Position numbers and translations under genes: made by a program
Notes under the pieces: generated by a model
Database searches by the model: none
Told to the model about the DNA's origin: nothing
What the model saw: only the letters and a program-made list of their open reading frames with translations
Shown: positions 38,901 to 48,236 of the stretch, piece by piece
How positions within the stretch are numbered: the first letter of the stretch is position 1
How the letters are laid out: each line of letters starts with the position of its first letter
NCBI GenBank assembly: GCA_003221695.1
Contig: QHSX01000040.1
Span: forward strand, 124,001 to 188,000
Direction of reading: 5' to 3'
Source: Candidatus Rokuibacteriota bacterium
GTDB lineage: Bacteria; Methylomirabilota; Methylomirabilia; Rokubacteriales; CSP1-6
DNA: 64,000 nucleotides

Positions 38901-40250
38901 CTACGCCTCCGCCCGCCGCCGCTCGGCGCGCCAGCGCCGCCACTCGGCGAGCCGCCGGCCGAGCTCGGCCTCGAGCCCGCGGTCGGTCGGCCGGTAGTAC
39001 TGGCGCCCGCGGAGCGCCTCGGGGAGGTCGTCCTGATCGACGCGCGCGTCGGGCGCGTCGTGCGCGTACTGATAGCCCGCCCCATAGCCCAGGTCCTTCA
39101 TGAGACGCGTCGGGGCATTCCGAATGTGCAGCGGCACGGGCTCCGCCGGCCGCTCCCTCACGTCCGTCTGCGCCGCGTCGTAGGCGACGTACACCGCGTT
39201 CGATTTGGGAGCGAGCGCCAGGTAGAGCGTCGCCTGGGCGAGGGCGAGCTCGCCTTCGGGATCACCGAGGAAATGATACGCCTCCTTCGCCGCGAGCGTC
39301 AGCGAAAGCGCGTGCGGATCGGCGTTGCCGACGTCCTCGGAGGCGAACCGCACCAGCCGCCGGGCGAGGTAGAGCCGGTCCTCGCCGGCCTCGAGCATCC
39401 GCGTGAGCCAGTAGAGCGCCGCGTCGGGATCGGAGTCGCGCAGGGACTTGTGGAGCGCCGAGATCAGGTTGTAGTGCTCTTCGCCCGCCTTGTCGTAGAG
39501 GAGGGTCTTCGTCTGCGCCGCCTGGCGGACCGACGCCCCGGTGACCCGCCGCCGGCCGCCCGTCGGCGTGAGCCCCACGGCCACCTCGAGCACGTTCAGC
39601 GCCGCACGCGCGTCACCGTTGGCGAGCCGCGCGATGAGGCGAAGCGCGTCGTCGTCGACCTCGGGTGAGAGGCCGGCGAGGCCCCGCGCCGCGTCGCCGA
39701 GCGCGTTCCGCAAGATCGCCACCACGTCGTCCTCGCCGAGGGCGCGGAGCACGTACACACGGCAGCGCGAGAGGAGCGCCGAGTTCACCTCGAACGACGG
39801 GTTCTCGGTCGTCGCGCCGACGAGCACGATCGTGCCCGTCTCGACGTGGGGGAGGAAGGCGTCCTGCTGGGCGCGGTTGAACCGGTGGATCTCGTCGACG
39901 AAGAGGATCGTGCGCGTCCGCGTGCGTGCTCGCGCCCGCTCCGCCTCGGCGACGACCTCACGGATCTCCTTCACCCCCGAGAGCACCGCGGAGAAGGCCA
40001 CGAAGCGGGCGCCCGTGGTGTGGGCCATCAACCGCGCGAGCGTCGTCTTACCCGAGCCGGGCGGCCCCCACAGGATCATCGAGTGGAGCTCGCCCGTCTC
40101 GATCGCCGACCTCAGGACCGCGCCCGCGCCCAGCAGATGCTCCTGACCGAGGACCTCGTCGAGCGAGCGCGGGCGCATCCGGTCGGCGAGCGGCGCGGGC
40201 GCGGCCGTGACCGGCGTCTCGCGCGACGTCGTCTCGAAGAGGTCCGTCAC
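38901..40250 (-). CDS. rarA: Replication-associated recombination protein A (RarA/MgsA)
   Basis: 449 aa clamp-loader-like AAA+ ATPase. LADRMRPRSLDEVLGQEHL, Walker A GPPGSGKTT, Walker B ILFVDEIHRFNRAQQDA, sensor 1 VLVGATTENPSFEVNSALLS and the C-terminal tetramerisation domain (LLYDKAGEEHYNLISALHKS, ALYWLTRMLEAGEDRLYLAR) identify RarA, which acts at stalled forks. GTG 40250 overlaps the HAD gene's stop (GTGA). Confidence 0.92.
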   Translation of the reverse strand: MTDLFETTSRETPVTAAPAPLADRMRPRSLDEVLGQEHLLGAGAVLRSAIETGELHSMILWGPPGSGKTTLARLMAHTTGARFVAFSAVLSGVKEIREVVAEAERARARTRTRTILFVDEIHRFNRAQQDAFLPHVETGTIVLVGATTENPSFEVNSALLSRCRVYVLRALGEDDVVAILRNALGDAARGLAGLSPEVDDDALRLIARLANGDARAALNVLEVAVGLTPTGGRRRVTGASVRQAAQTKTLLYDKAGEEHYNLISALHKSLRDSDPDAALYWLTRMLEAGEDRLYLARRLVRFASEDVGNADPHALSLTLAAKEAYHFLGDPEGELALAQATLYLALAPKSNAVYVAYDAAQTDVRERPAEPVPLHIRNAPTRLMKDLGYGAGYQYAHDAPDARVDQDDLPEALRGRQYYRPTDRGLEAELGRRLAEWRRWRAERRRAEA

Positions 40251-41002
40251 GTCTGCCCGTGCCCGTCGTGGCAGTGCGAGCCGAGGCGGTTCGACCGCCG
40301 AGGCGAGCCCTGAAATGCTCCGAAGTGGGCGGCGAGCCACTCGGGCAGCCGCGCGAGGTCCTCCAGCCAGGCGACCGGCGTGACGCCGTGACGCGTGAGG
40401 TCCGCCTCGCGGGCGCCGTAGGCGACGAACGGCACGCCGACCGCCGCGGCCGCGACGCCGTCCACCCACGAGTCGCCCACGACCACGGCATCGCGCGTGT
40501 CCCCGTGCGGTGCGGCAGAGCGCGGGGAGGCGGGTTGACCGCCGGGCCGCACCGCGAAATGTTCCGAGATGACCCGCCACCCGTCGGGATCCGGCTTGAG
40601 CGCGCTCATGTCGTCACGCGTCACCACGAGATCGAGGAGGGCGGCGAGCCCCAGCCGCTCGAGCGCCGGCAGCGTGACCGCACGCGCGTTGTTCGTCCAG
40701 AGCGCGGTCCGGAAGCCGGCGCGTCGCGCGCCCCCGACCGCGTCGAGCGCGCCCGGCTCGAGCGCGGCCGCGTCCATCGCCTGCCGCTCGTGCTCGAGCG
40801 CGATCGCCCACACGGCGCGCTCGAGCTCGGGCGCCTGGCTCTTCGACCAGAGGACCAGCTCGAAGACCCGGTACCGCTCCGGCCGCGCGGGCAGCGGGCC
40901 GCGCTCGCGCTCGAGGAGCCGCCGCATGTCGGCGGCCATCGCGGCCAGGTCGAGCGGCGTACGGATCAGGGTGTGGTCCAGGTCGAACACGCACAGACCC
41001 AC
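40247..41002 (-). CDS. HAD-superfamily hydrolase, phosphatase type
   Basis: 251 aa. Motif I CVFDLDHTLIRTP, motif II TALWTNNARAV, motif III SALKPDPDGW and motif IV AVVVGDSWVDGVAAAAVGV are complete, with a helical cap between I and II. Resembles phosphoglycolate phosphatase-like enzymes; substrate unknown. The C-terminus has a His-rich GSHCHDGHGQT tail. GTG 41002 heads the five-gene minus-strand operon; TACGGT is six bases upstream on its strand. Confidence 0.8.
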   Translation of the reverse strand: MGLCVFDLDHTLIRTPLDLAAMAADMRRLLERERGPLPARPERYRVFELVLWSKSQAPELERAVWAIALEHERQAMDAAALEPGALDAVGGARRAGFRTALWTNNARAVTLPALERLGLAALLDLVVTRDDMSALKPDPDGWRVISEHFAVRPGGQPASPRSAAPHGDTRDAVVVGDSWVDGVAAAAVGVPFVAYGAREADLTRHGVTPVAWLEDLARLPEWLAAHFGAFQGSPRRSNRLGSHCHDGHGQT

Positions 41003-41043
41003 GCCCTGACCGTATCACAGCCGTGCTACGATGAGCTGTCATC
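41003..41043. promoter_or_regulatory. 41-bp divergent promoter region between HAD-rarA operon and TPR operon
   Basis: Each strand has a TAnnnT hexamer next to its start codon: TACGGT on minus (41014-41009), six bases before GTG 41002, and TACGAT on plus (41027-41032), 11 bases before ATG 41044. No ribosome binding site is visible for either gene. Confidence 0.45.
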
Positions 41044-42426
41044 ATGACGCGCCGGCGGTCGTTCCTCTCGGCGTCCGTAGTCCTGCTCGTGGTCACGCTC
41101 TCTGCCCCGCCCGCACGGGCTCTGGACGAGCCCGAGCGGCTCAGGCTGGTGGGCGAGCGCGCGTTCGCCGACGGGCTCTACCCGCTCGCCCGCCGCGTGC
41201 TCGAGCGGTTCGTCGCCGAGTACCCGACTGACCCGTGGGTCGGCAGCGCCCTGTTCCTCCTGGGTCGCGCGCGCTTCACGCTGGGCGACACCGAGTCCGC
41301 GCTCGAGGCGTTCCGGCGCGCCCAGGGGGCGGTCCCGTCGTCGGAGGCGCTCGAGGCGAAGTTCTGGGAGGCCGAGACGCTCTTCCGGCTCCAGCGTTTC
41401 GCCGAGGCGCGGCCCGCGTATGATGCGGTCGTCAAGAAGGACGCCACCGGGCCGCGCGCGCCCGACGCCCTCTACGGCCTCGCGTGGAGCGACCTGGAGC
41501 TCCACCGGCCCGAGGTCGCGATCGTCGAGTTCCGCGAGCTGCTCGACCGATGGCCGGACTACGCGCTGGTCCCGTCGGCGAAGCTCCACCTCGCGCGTAC
41601 GCTCGTCGAGCAAAAGCGCTTCGGCGACGCGTTGCCGCTCCTCGAGAGCTTCGCCACGAAGTACCCGAACCACAAGCAGCTCCCCGACGCGCAGTACCTC
41701 TTGGGTTTGGCGCGCGTAAAGTCGGGAGACGCGAAGGCGGGGCTCGCCGACCTGCGCGCGTTCGTCGCCGCGGCGCCGAACCACGAGCTGGTGCCGGCGG
41801 CGCGCCGGCTGATCATGGAGACGATCACGCGCCAGGGCGACCGAGGCGAGCTCGAGGGTGCCTACAAGGTGCTGATGGACCAGACGCCGGCGACGCCCGA
41901 GGCGCTTTCCGACGCGGCCTCAATCGCGGGCCGGCTCGGGCGGCCGAGCGACCAGGTGGCGGCGTGGCGCCGCCTCAGGAAGGAGTTTCCCGATCATCCC
42001 CTCGCCACGCGCGTGGCGCTCGACCTGGCCAACGTCGCGTTCGAGCGAAAGGACTGGAAGGATGCGGCGGCGCAGGCCCACGCGGCGGCGCAGAGCACCG
42101 ACGACGCGGTCCGTGCCGAGGCGCTCCTGCTGGCCGGCCAGTCCGAGATCAAGCTCGGCCGCTTCGGCGCCGCCGCCAAGACGTTCGAGGCGGTCTCCGG
42201 CGTGAAGAACATCGAGGTCGGGATCCGTTATCGGGCGCTCGCCGGTCTCGGGCTTGCGCGGGAGCAGCTCAAGGACTTGCGCGGTGCTCTCACCGCGTAC
42301 GAGTCGGTCGTTCGCGGTAGCCCGGACGCGACGCTGCGCGACTGGGCGCGCGACCGCGCCCAGGTCGTGAAGAGCCAGCTCGGGCGGACACCGGCGAGCC
42401 CCGGGAAGGACGCACGGCGGTCGTGA
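41044..42426 (+). CDS. Exported TPR-repeat protein
   Basis: 460 aa with a Sec signal (MTRRRSFLSASVVLLVVTLSAPPARA). The rest is tandem TPR-like helices, e.g. YPLARRVLERFVAEYPTDPW, SALFLLGRARFTLGDTESAL, AIVEFRELLDRWPDYALVP, DALPLLESFATKYPNHKQL, in the style of BamD/YbgF periplasmic proteins. It is likely a periplasmic scaffold. It overlaps the next TPR gene by four bases (GTGA). Confidence 0.8.
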   Translation: MTRRRSFLSASVVLLVVTLSAPPARALDEPERLRLVGERAFADGLYPLARRVLERFVAEYPTDPWVGSALFLLGRARFTLGDTESALEAFRRAQGAVPSSEALEAKFWEAETLFRLQRFAEARPAYDAVVKKDATGPRAPDALYGLAWSDLELHRPEVAIVEFRELLDRWPDYALVPSAKLHLARTLVEQKRFGDALPLLESFATKYPNHKQLPDAQYLLGLARVKSGDAKAGLADLRAFVAAAPNHELVPAARRLIMETITRQGDRGELEGAYKVLMDQTPATPEALSDAASIAGRLGRPSDQVAAWRRLRKEFPDHPLATRVALDLANVAFERKDWKDAAAQAHAAAQSTDDAVRAEALLLAGQSEIKLGRFGAAAKTFEAVSGVKNIEVGIRYRALAGLGLAREQLKDLRGALTAYESVVRGSPDATLRDWARDRAQVVKSQLGRTPASPGKDARRS

Positions 42427-45425
42427 GGCGTCGCGCGGTCGCCGCGATCGTCCTCGGCGTACTGCTCGCCGCGCCGCCCGCGCGCGCCGCGAGCCTGCTC
42501 CCCCTCGTGCCCCCCGCGCCCGATCTCACCGCGCTCATCCCGTTCGCCGAGGTGCCGCTCGACAAACCGGCCGTCGGCCTTGGTGACCTCCCGCTCCCCG
42601 AGGCGCCCGCCGACCTGCCGTCGTTTCCGCCCGCAACGGTGTGGGCGCCGTGGGGCGCGAAGCCCACCGCCGCGCTGGCCGAGCCGGGGCCGCTCGCATG
42701 CGTCGGCGCGTTCTTCGGCGTCGCCTCCTCGGCACTCGAGTGCGGCCGGGCGCGCATCGCCAAGGGGGAGTACGACGACGCGGCGAAGACGCTCGAGCAG
42801 GCCGCGAAGAGCGGCGAGGAGAAGGACCTCGTGCTCGAGGCGCGCTTCTGGCTCGGCGAGACGTACTGGCGGCTCGGGCGGGTCGAGGCGGCGGACCGGT
42901 TGTTCCGACAGGTCGTCGAGACCGCGCCGAAGGGGAGCACCTACGCCCTCTGGGCGACGCACTCGGTCGGCTGGACCGCGCTCCGCATCGGCGACGCCAC
43001 CCGCGCCCGCGACACCTTCGCCCAGCTGCTCGCGGGCGCCGTGCCGGCGGTGATGGAGCCGTGGGCGCGACACGGTCTCGGGCTCGCGAGCTACGCCCTC
43101 GGGCGGTACGACGAGGCGGTGGCCGCGTGGGAGGCGCTCCGGTCGAGGGGTGTGCCGGCGGCGTTCGCGCGCGACGTCGGCTTCTGGCTCGGCGAGGCGC
43201 TCGGGCGCGTGGGCCGGTACGACCGCGCGGCCGCCGAGCTCAACCGCTTCGTCGGCGGCGGGCCCCACGCGCTGCTGGACTCCGGCTGGTTCAGGCTCGG
43301 CTGGTGGAGCCTCGCCGGGCAGCGCGGGAAGGAGAGCGTGGCCGCGTTTCGCACGTATCTGGCCCCGCCGACCTCGCCCGCGGCGGCGCCGCGGACCGGC
43401 ACGGAGCGCGACTGGGCCGAGGCGGGGCTCGCGCTCGCCCTGCTCGGCAGCGACGTCAACGCGGCCCGGGCCGCCGCGCGCGGCCTCGAAGCCCGGCGCT
43501 CGCCGCTGCGGGACACGCTCTTCCTCCGCTTCGCGAAGGCACTCGTGGATGGCAAGAAGGGCGCGGAGGCGCAGGCGCTCATCCAGGAGCTGCTCGGCGC
43601 GAACCTGACGCCCGCCCTGCGCGGCTTCATCCTGCTCCTGAACGGGGAAGCGAGCCGCATCCAGGGAAACCTCGACGACGCGCGGACGCAGTACGACCTG
43701 GCCCGGCGGGCCGACCCCACAACCGCGACGGGCTGGTTCGCGGGGTTCCGCGTGGCGCAGATCAACGTCGAGCTGCGCGAGTTCGCGCAGGCGGCGCGTG
43801 ACCTCGCGGGGCTCGTCGCCGCGGCGCCCTCGACCGAGGCCCGCGCGACGGCGCTCCTGCTCCAGGCCGAGGCCGCCTACCACGCGGGCACCTACGCCGC
43901 GGCCAGCGCGGCGTTTCGACGCGCGCTCGTCGAGTTCCCGGGCCATCCGCTCGCGGGCGCGGCCCAGCTCGGCGTCGCGTGGGCGACGCTCCGGCAGGAT
44001 CGCGACCAGGAGGCGCGGCGCGAGTTCCTCGAGTTCGTCCGTCTCCACCCCCAGGACCCGCAGGCCCCGGACGCGCTCCTGCTCGCGGCGGAGCTCGCCC
44101 TGAGAGAGCCGTCCGAGTGGAGCCAGGCGAAGGCGCTCCTCGACCGGATCGTCGCGGAGTACGGGGATCGGCCGCGCACGGAGTTCGCCAGGCTCAACCG
44201 CGCGGTCCTCCTGCTCCGTACGGGCGACGCCAGGGCGGCCCAGGCGCAGCTCTCTGACTGGATCGCGCGGGCGCCGTTCGGGCCGCTCCTCGGCCGCGCC
44301 TACGCCGCGCTCGGCGCTGCGCTCCTGGCGGCAGGCCTGCCGGTTGGCGCGGGGAACGCGTTCACGCAGGCCCAGCGCGAGGGACTGGGCGCGCTGGCGA
44401 CGCTGGGCCTGGCCGCGTCCGCGCTCGCGCAAGGCAAGCCCGACGTCGCGAAGGGCCTGTTCGAGGACGCGCGCGACAAGGGCACGCCGGCGATCGCGCA
44501 CGCGGCGGAGTACGGCCTCGCCGCGGTCGCCTTCCAGGGCGGCGCCCACCAGGAGTTCAGACAGCCGGCCCTTGCCGAGCTCGCCGCTGCCCCCAAGGGG
44601 CGCGGGGCGCCGCGGCTCCTCTACGTCTTGACGGGTCTCGCCGTCGAGCAGAAGGACTGGTCGGGCGCCCTCGGGTTCGCCAGGCGGCTGGGCAACGAGT
44701 CCCCAAACGACGAGGCGGCGGACGACGCCTTCGAGCGCATCGGGGCCGCCGCCGCCCAGGTTCGGCTGTGGCCGGTCGCGTACGAGGCGTACGGCGAGCT
44801 CCGCCAGCGGTACCCGAAGAGCCCGTTCGCCGACGCCGCGGTCGTCACCCTCGCCGAGGCCCAGCTGGAGACGGGCCGGGCCGATGCGGCCCGGCAGGCG
44901 CTCGAGAGGTTCTTGACGTCCCCGCCCGCGGACATGAAGCTCGGGCGCGCGTGGCTCCTGCTGGCCCGTGCGCGCGCGGCGGCGCGCGACCGCGTCGGCG
45001 CCCTCGACGCGTACGCGCGCGCGGCCAAGGAGGGCCGCGGGCCCGAGTGGGGCAAGCCGGAAACCCTGGCCTACGCGCGCCTGCTCGCCGAGGACAAGCG
45101 CGCGAGCGAAGCGCGCGGGATCCTCTCGGAGTTCCTCCGGCGTGCCGACGGCGCCGACGCCGCCGACGCCGCCTACGCGCTCGGGGAGACGTATCAGGGC
45201 GAGGGAGATTTCCCCGCAGCCGTCGAGTACTTCATGACAGCGGCGTACGTGGCGCCCGAGTCCGCTCCCGGCCGCCGCGCGCTCCTCGGCGCCGCCGAGA
45301 GCCTGGTGGCGCTCAAGCAGCCCGACTCGGCGGCGGTCGTCTACAAGAAGCTGCTCGAGCAGTCCCAGGCCCCGGCCGAGCTCACCGCCGCCGCGCGCCG
45401 GGGCCTGAAAGAGATCGGACGGTGA
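42423..45425 (+). CDS. Large exported TPR-repeat protein
   Basis: 1000 aa with a signal peptide (AVAAIVLGVLLAAPPARAA). A short proline-rich region is followed by more than 15 TPR-like units, such as ARIAKGEYDDAAKTLEQAAK, EARFWLGETYWRLGRVEAAD and FAQAARDLAGLVAAAPSTEA, ending with YKKLLEQSQAPAELTAAARR. A periplasmic solenoid, probably partner of the upstream TPR protein. GTG start; its stop overlaps the start of the AOR gene, an unexpected coupling. Confidence 0.8.
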   Translation: MRRRAVAAIVLGVLLAAPPARAASLLPLVPPAPDLTALIPFAEVPLDKPAVGLGDLPLPEAPADLPSFPPATVWAPWGAKPTAALAEPGPLACVGAFFGVASSALECGRARIAKGEYDDAAKTLEQAAKSGEEKDLVLEARFWLGETYWRLGRVEAADRLFRQVVETAPKGSTYALWATHSVGWTALRIGDATRARDTFAQLLAGAVPAVMEPWARHGLGLASYALGRYDEAVAAWEALRSRGVPAAFARDVGFWLGEALGRVGRYDRAAAELNRFVGGGPHALLDSGWFRLGWWSLAGQRGKESVAAFRTYLAPPTSPAAAPRTGTERDWAEAGLALALLGSDVNAARAAARGLEARRSPLRDTLFLRFAKALVDGKKGAEAQALIQELLGANLTPALRGFILLLNGEASRIQGNLDDARTQYDLARRADPTTATGWFAGFRVAQINVELREFAQAARDLAGLVAAAPSTEARATALLLQAEAAYHAGTYAAASAAFRRALVEFPGHPLAGAAQLGVAWATLRQDRDQEARREFLEFVRLHPQDPQAPDALLLAAELALREPSEWSQAKALLDRIVAEYGDRPRTEFARLNRAVLLLRTGDARAAQAQLSDWIARAPFGPLLGRAYAALGAALLAAGLPVGAGNAFTQAQREGLGALATLGLAASALAQGKPDVAKGLFEDARDKGTPAIAHAAEYGLAAVAFQGGAHQEFRQPALAELAAAPKGRGAPRLLYVLTGLAVEQKDWSGALGFARRLGNESPNDEAADDAFERIGAAAAQVRLWPVAYEAYGELRQRYPKSPFADAAVVTLAEAQLETGRADAARQALERFLTSPPADMKLGRAWLLLARARAAARDRVGALDAYARAAKEGRGPEWGKPETLAYARLLAEDKRASEARGILSEFLRRADGADAADAAYALGETYQGEGDFPAAVEYFMTAAYVAPESAPGRRALLGAAESLVALKQPDSAAVVYKKLLEQSQAPAELTAAARRGLKEIGR

Positions 45426-47242
45426 AGGGGTACGGGGGCCGTGTCCTCGCCGTGGATCTCGCGTCGGGCGCCACGCGGATCGAGTCGCTCGCCGAGCGGA
45501 CGGCACGCCGGCTCCTCGGCGGCAACGGCCTGGCCGCCCGTCTCCTCTACGACCGCGTCCCGCCCGGGACGGACCCGTTCGCGCCCGCGAACGCCGTCGT
45601 CTTCAGCGTGGGGCCGATCACCGACACGACGGTACCGGGCAACAGCCGCGCGTGCGTCGCCTCGAAGTCGCCGCTGACCGGGCTCTTCTTCGACTCGACC
45701 TTCGGCGGCCGCTTCCCGGCGACGCTCAAGCGCACGGGCTTCGACGCGGTCGTCATCACGGGTCGCGCGGCCCGGCCGTCGTATCTCGTGGTGACGGAGA
45801 CGGGCGCCCTCCTCAAGCCGGCGGATCAGCTCTGGGGGCGCGCGACGCGGGACACGGTGCAGGCGCTCGTCCTCGCCGAGGGCGGGGACGCCGACGCGAT
45901 CGCGATCGGCCCGGCGGGCGAGCAGCGCGTGCGCTTCGCGGCGATGGCACATTACTGGAAGAACCGCGAGGGCGTCTCGGGGCGTGGCGGCCTTGGCGCC
46001 GTGCTCGGCGCCAAGCAGCTCAAGGCCGTCGTCGTGACGGGGACGCGGAAGACGGAGGTGGCGGATCCGGCGGCCCTCAAGGCGCTCGTGGAGGAGACGC
46101 GCGAGCCTCTGAAGAAAGGCACGCAGGCGCTCTCGACCTACGGCACGCCGTTCCTCGTGGGGCCCATCAACGCGCTCGGGGGGCTCGGCGCCTTTAATCT
46201 CAAATCAGAGGTCTTCGCCGAGGCGCGCCTGGTGGGCGGCGAGGAGATGAAGGCCCACTACCACGACCGGGACACGACGTGCCTGAAGTGTCCGGTGGCG
46301 TGCGGCAAGCAGTACGCGATCCCCGAAGGCGAGTTCGCGGGCACGCGCGCCAAGATGCCCGAGTACGAGACGATCTTCGCGCTGGGCCCGATGCTCGGCA
46401 TCGCGAACCCCGAGGCGCTGATCCGCGCCAACGACCTCTGCGACCTCCTCGGCCTGGACACGATCTCGATGGGCGTCACGCTCGCCTTCGTCTGCGAGGC
46501 GCTCGAGCGCGGCTGGCTCACGAAGGACGATCTGGGCGTGGACTTCGGGTGGGGGAACTGGCGGGGGATGCTCACGCTCGTGGAGATGACCGCGCGGCGC
46601 GAGGGCTTCGGCGCACGCCTCGCCGAGGGGGCCTGGCGCCTCGCAGAATCCGTCCACCCCGACGCGACGAAGCTCGTGTATGCGGTCAAGCGCCTCGAGC
46701 TGCCGGCGCACTCGGCGCGGGCGCTCAAGGGGCTCTCGATCGGCTACGCCACCGCGACCCGGGGCGGCAGCCACCACGACACCCGCCCGACGCCACAGTA
46801 CGCGCAGGGGTTCGACCGCCGCTCCGCCAAGGACAAGCCCGCGTTCGCGGTGCGGAGCCAGCATTTCACCGCCGTCGGCGACTCGCTCGTCATGTGCCGC
46901 TTCACCGCCGAGCGCGGCTACGGTCTCTTTCTCGAGGAGCCCTACGCGCGGATGGTCCGCGCCGTCACCGGCTGGGACACGACCGTCGAGGAGCTCGAGC
47001 GCGTGGGCGAGCGCATCATCAATCTCGAGCGGCTCTTCAACGTGCGCGAGGGCGTGCGGCGCCGGGACGACGTCCTCCCCTGGAAGGTCATGCACGAGCC
47101 GATTCCTGAGGGCCCGTCGGCCGGGATGTACTGCCCGCCTGACGAGCTCGGCGCGATGCTCGACGCGTACTACGCGCTCCGCGGTTGGGACCGGGACGGC
47201 GTGCCGACGCCGTCGCGGCTCGCGGCGCTCGAGCTGGGGTAG
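45422..47242 (+). CDS. Aldehyde:ferredoxin oxidoreductase family protein (tungsten/molybdopterin)
   Basis: 606 aa, the normal size for AOR. It opens GYGGRVLAVDLASGATRIES, then LLGGNGLAARLLYD, ASKSPLTGLFFDSTFGG (pterin site), and a 4Fe-4S motif CLKCPVACGKQY (CxxCxxxC) with a fourth cysteine in NDLCDLLGLDTISMG. AOR enzymes oxidise aldehydes to acids with a tungsten bis-pterin, reducing ferredoxin in the cytoplasm. GTG 45422 overlaps the TPR stop (GTGA). No ferredoxin gene adjoins it; the aldehyde substrate is unknown. Confidence 0.9.
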   Translation: MKGYGGRVLAVDLASGATRIESLAERTARRLLGGNGLAARLLYDRVPPGTDPFAPANAVVFSVGPITDTTVPGNSRACVASKSPLTGLFFDSTFGGRFPATLKRTGFDAVVITGRAARPSYLVVTETGALLKPADQLWGRATRDTVQALVLAEGGDADAIAIGPAGEQRVRFAAMAHYWKNREGVSGRGGLGAVLGAKQLKAVVVTGTRKTEVADPAALKALVEETREPLKKGTQALSTYGTPFLVGPINALGGLGAFNLKSEVFAEARLVGGEEMKAHYHDRDTTCLKCPVACGKQYAIPEGEFAGTRAKMPEYETIFALGPMLGIANPEALIRANDLCDLLGLDTISMGVTLAFVCEALERGWLTKDDLGVDFGWGNWRGMLTLVEMTARREGFGARLAEGAWRLAESVHPDATKLVYAVKRLELPAHSARALKGLSIGYATATRGGSHHDTRPTPQYAQGFDRRSAKDKPAFAVRSQHFTAVGDSLVMCRFTAERGYGLFLEEPYARMVRAVTGWDTTVEELERVGERIINLERLFNVREGVRRRDDVLPWKVMHEPIPEGPSAGMYCPPDELGAMLDAYYALRGWDRDGVPTPSRLAALELG

Positions 47243-47263
47243 AGTAGGGCGGGTCCTTCGACC

Positions 47264-47339
47264 GGGCGGATAGCTCAGCTGGGAGAGCGCGGCTCTTACA
47301 AGGCCGAGGTCAGAGGTTCGATCCCTCTTCCGCCCACCA
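47264..47339 (+). tRNA. tRNA-Val(TAC)
   Basis: 76 bases, complete cloverleaf: acceptor GGGCGGA/TCCGCCC, D arm GCTC-AGCTGGGA-GAGC, anticodon stem CGGCT/GGCCG with loop CTTACAA giving anticodon TAC (valine), T arm GAGG-TTCGATC-CCTC and an encoded CCA end. It starts 21 bases after the AOR stop and may be co-transcribed. Confidence 0.95.
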
Positions 47340-47364
47340 AAAGATAGCCCCGGCGATTGCGGGC

Positions 47365-48168
47365 TTAGAGTGGTCGAGCGCGTAAGCGATAGTCGACAAT
47401 TTCCATCACCCACTTCCACAACCGGTCCTGGGCGGCGGGATCGGCGTTGGGTTGCACCTGGGCGCGCCAGCCCACCATCACTTCGCGCTCGACGGCCCAC
47501 AACCGCACACGCTGACGCGGGATGAGCGTTCGCCAGTGCTCGCCGACCTTGGGGCTCGCATAGATGAGCCGAACGGTGACATTCCGGGAGAGAAATTCCA
47601 ACGTACCGAAGTCGATCGTCTTGAACGAATCGGGCGCGCCGGCCTTAACGCCGGGAACATCAGGGATGCCATCGCTCACCACGATGATGGTGATTGGCGT
47701 GAGGACCAGGTTTCGTTCCTTAGTGATCCGCGCGACTTGGCGGAAGAACGCGCTGAAGTCCGTGAGGGGATCGGTTGGCGGAAACCACCGTTTCAAGTCC
47801 GCTTCGATCTGCGGGATGGTCTTCCCCGCGAAATCGTGGATCGGGCGAAACGCCTTCGGCTCATTGCTGTCCTTGCCGCCGATCGCTGCGACGAAGAGGT
47901 CTCGGGGTTTCGCCAGCCCACCCAGCTCGTTGACATGGCCGTAGAGGTAATACGCCAGGAACGTCATGGCGTCCTCGTACCCGGCATGGCGGAACGAACC
48001 GCTCGTGTCAACGCCGACGAAGAGGGTGCTGCGCGATAGTGGCTCAGTCGTATCGGCAGCCTGACCCGGTGCTATCGCGACCACGACACTAGCGGCTGCG
48101 AGGGACACGGCGATTCGCCGTAGAGACGCAACCCTGCCGCGTAGCCCCAGAGGAGCGAGTCTAACCAT
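47365..48168 (-). CDS. Exported VWA-like protein
   Basis: 267 aa from ATG 48168, which has a strong GGAGG five bases upstream; ATG 48240 overlapping the previous gene's stop (ATGA) is the other candidate and would put 24 residues before the signal. Sec signal RRIAVSLAAASVVVAIAPGQA, then a VWA-like domain with the MIDAS start FVGVDTSGSFR (DxSxS), TPITIIVVSDGIPDV and DFGTLEFLSRNVTVRLIYAS. VWA domains bind partners through a metal ion. Forms an operon with the next VWA gene upstream. Confidence 0.75.
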   Translation of the reverse strand: MVRLAPLGLRGRVASLRRIAVSLAAASVVVAIAPGQAADTTEPLSRSTLFVGVDTSGSFRHAGYEDAMTFLAYYLYGHVNELGGLAKPRDLFVAAIGGKDSNEPKAFRPIHDFAGKTIPQIEADLKRWFPPTDPLTDFSAFFRQVARITKERNLVLTPITIIVVSDGIPDVPGVKAGAPDSFKTIDFGTLEFLSRNVTVRLIYASPKVGEHWRTLIPRQRVRLWAVEREVMVGWRAQVQPNADPAAQDRLWKWVMEIVDYRLRARPL

Positions 48169-48236
48169 CGCACCTCCGCCTGCAGCTGATCGCGGATCGA
48201 CCCAATCCGGATCAGCCGATCCCGGGGGCGTTGCCT

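Noticed and set aside
42228-45506. Minus-strand open frame of about 1090 codons opposite the large TPR gene
   Set aside because: Antisense shadow with arginine/glycine-rich composition and no signal or domain; the plus-strand TPR frame explains the region.
47344-47364. AGCCC/GGGCT hairpin after tRNA-Val as terminator
   Set aside because: Only five paired bases around a ten-base loop and no T tract.
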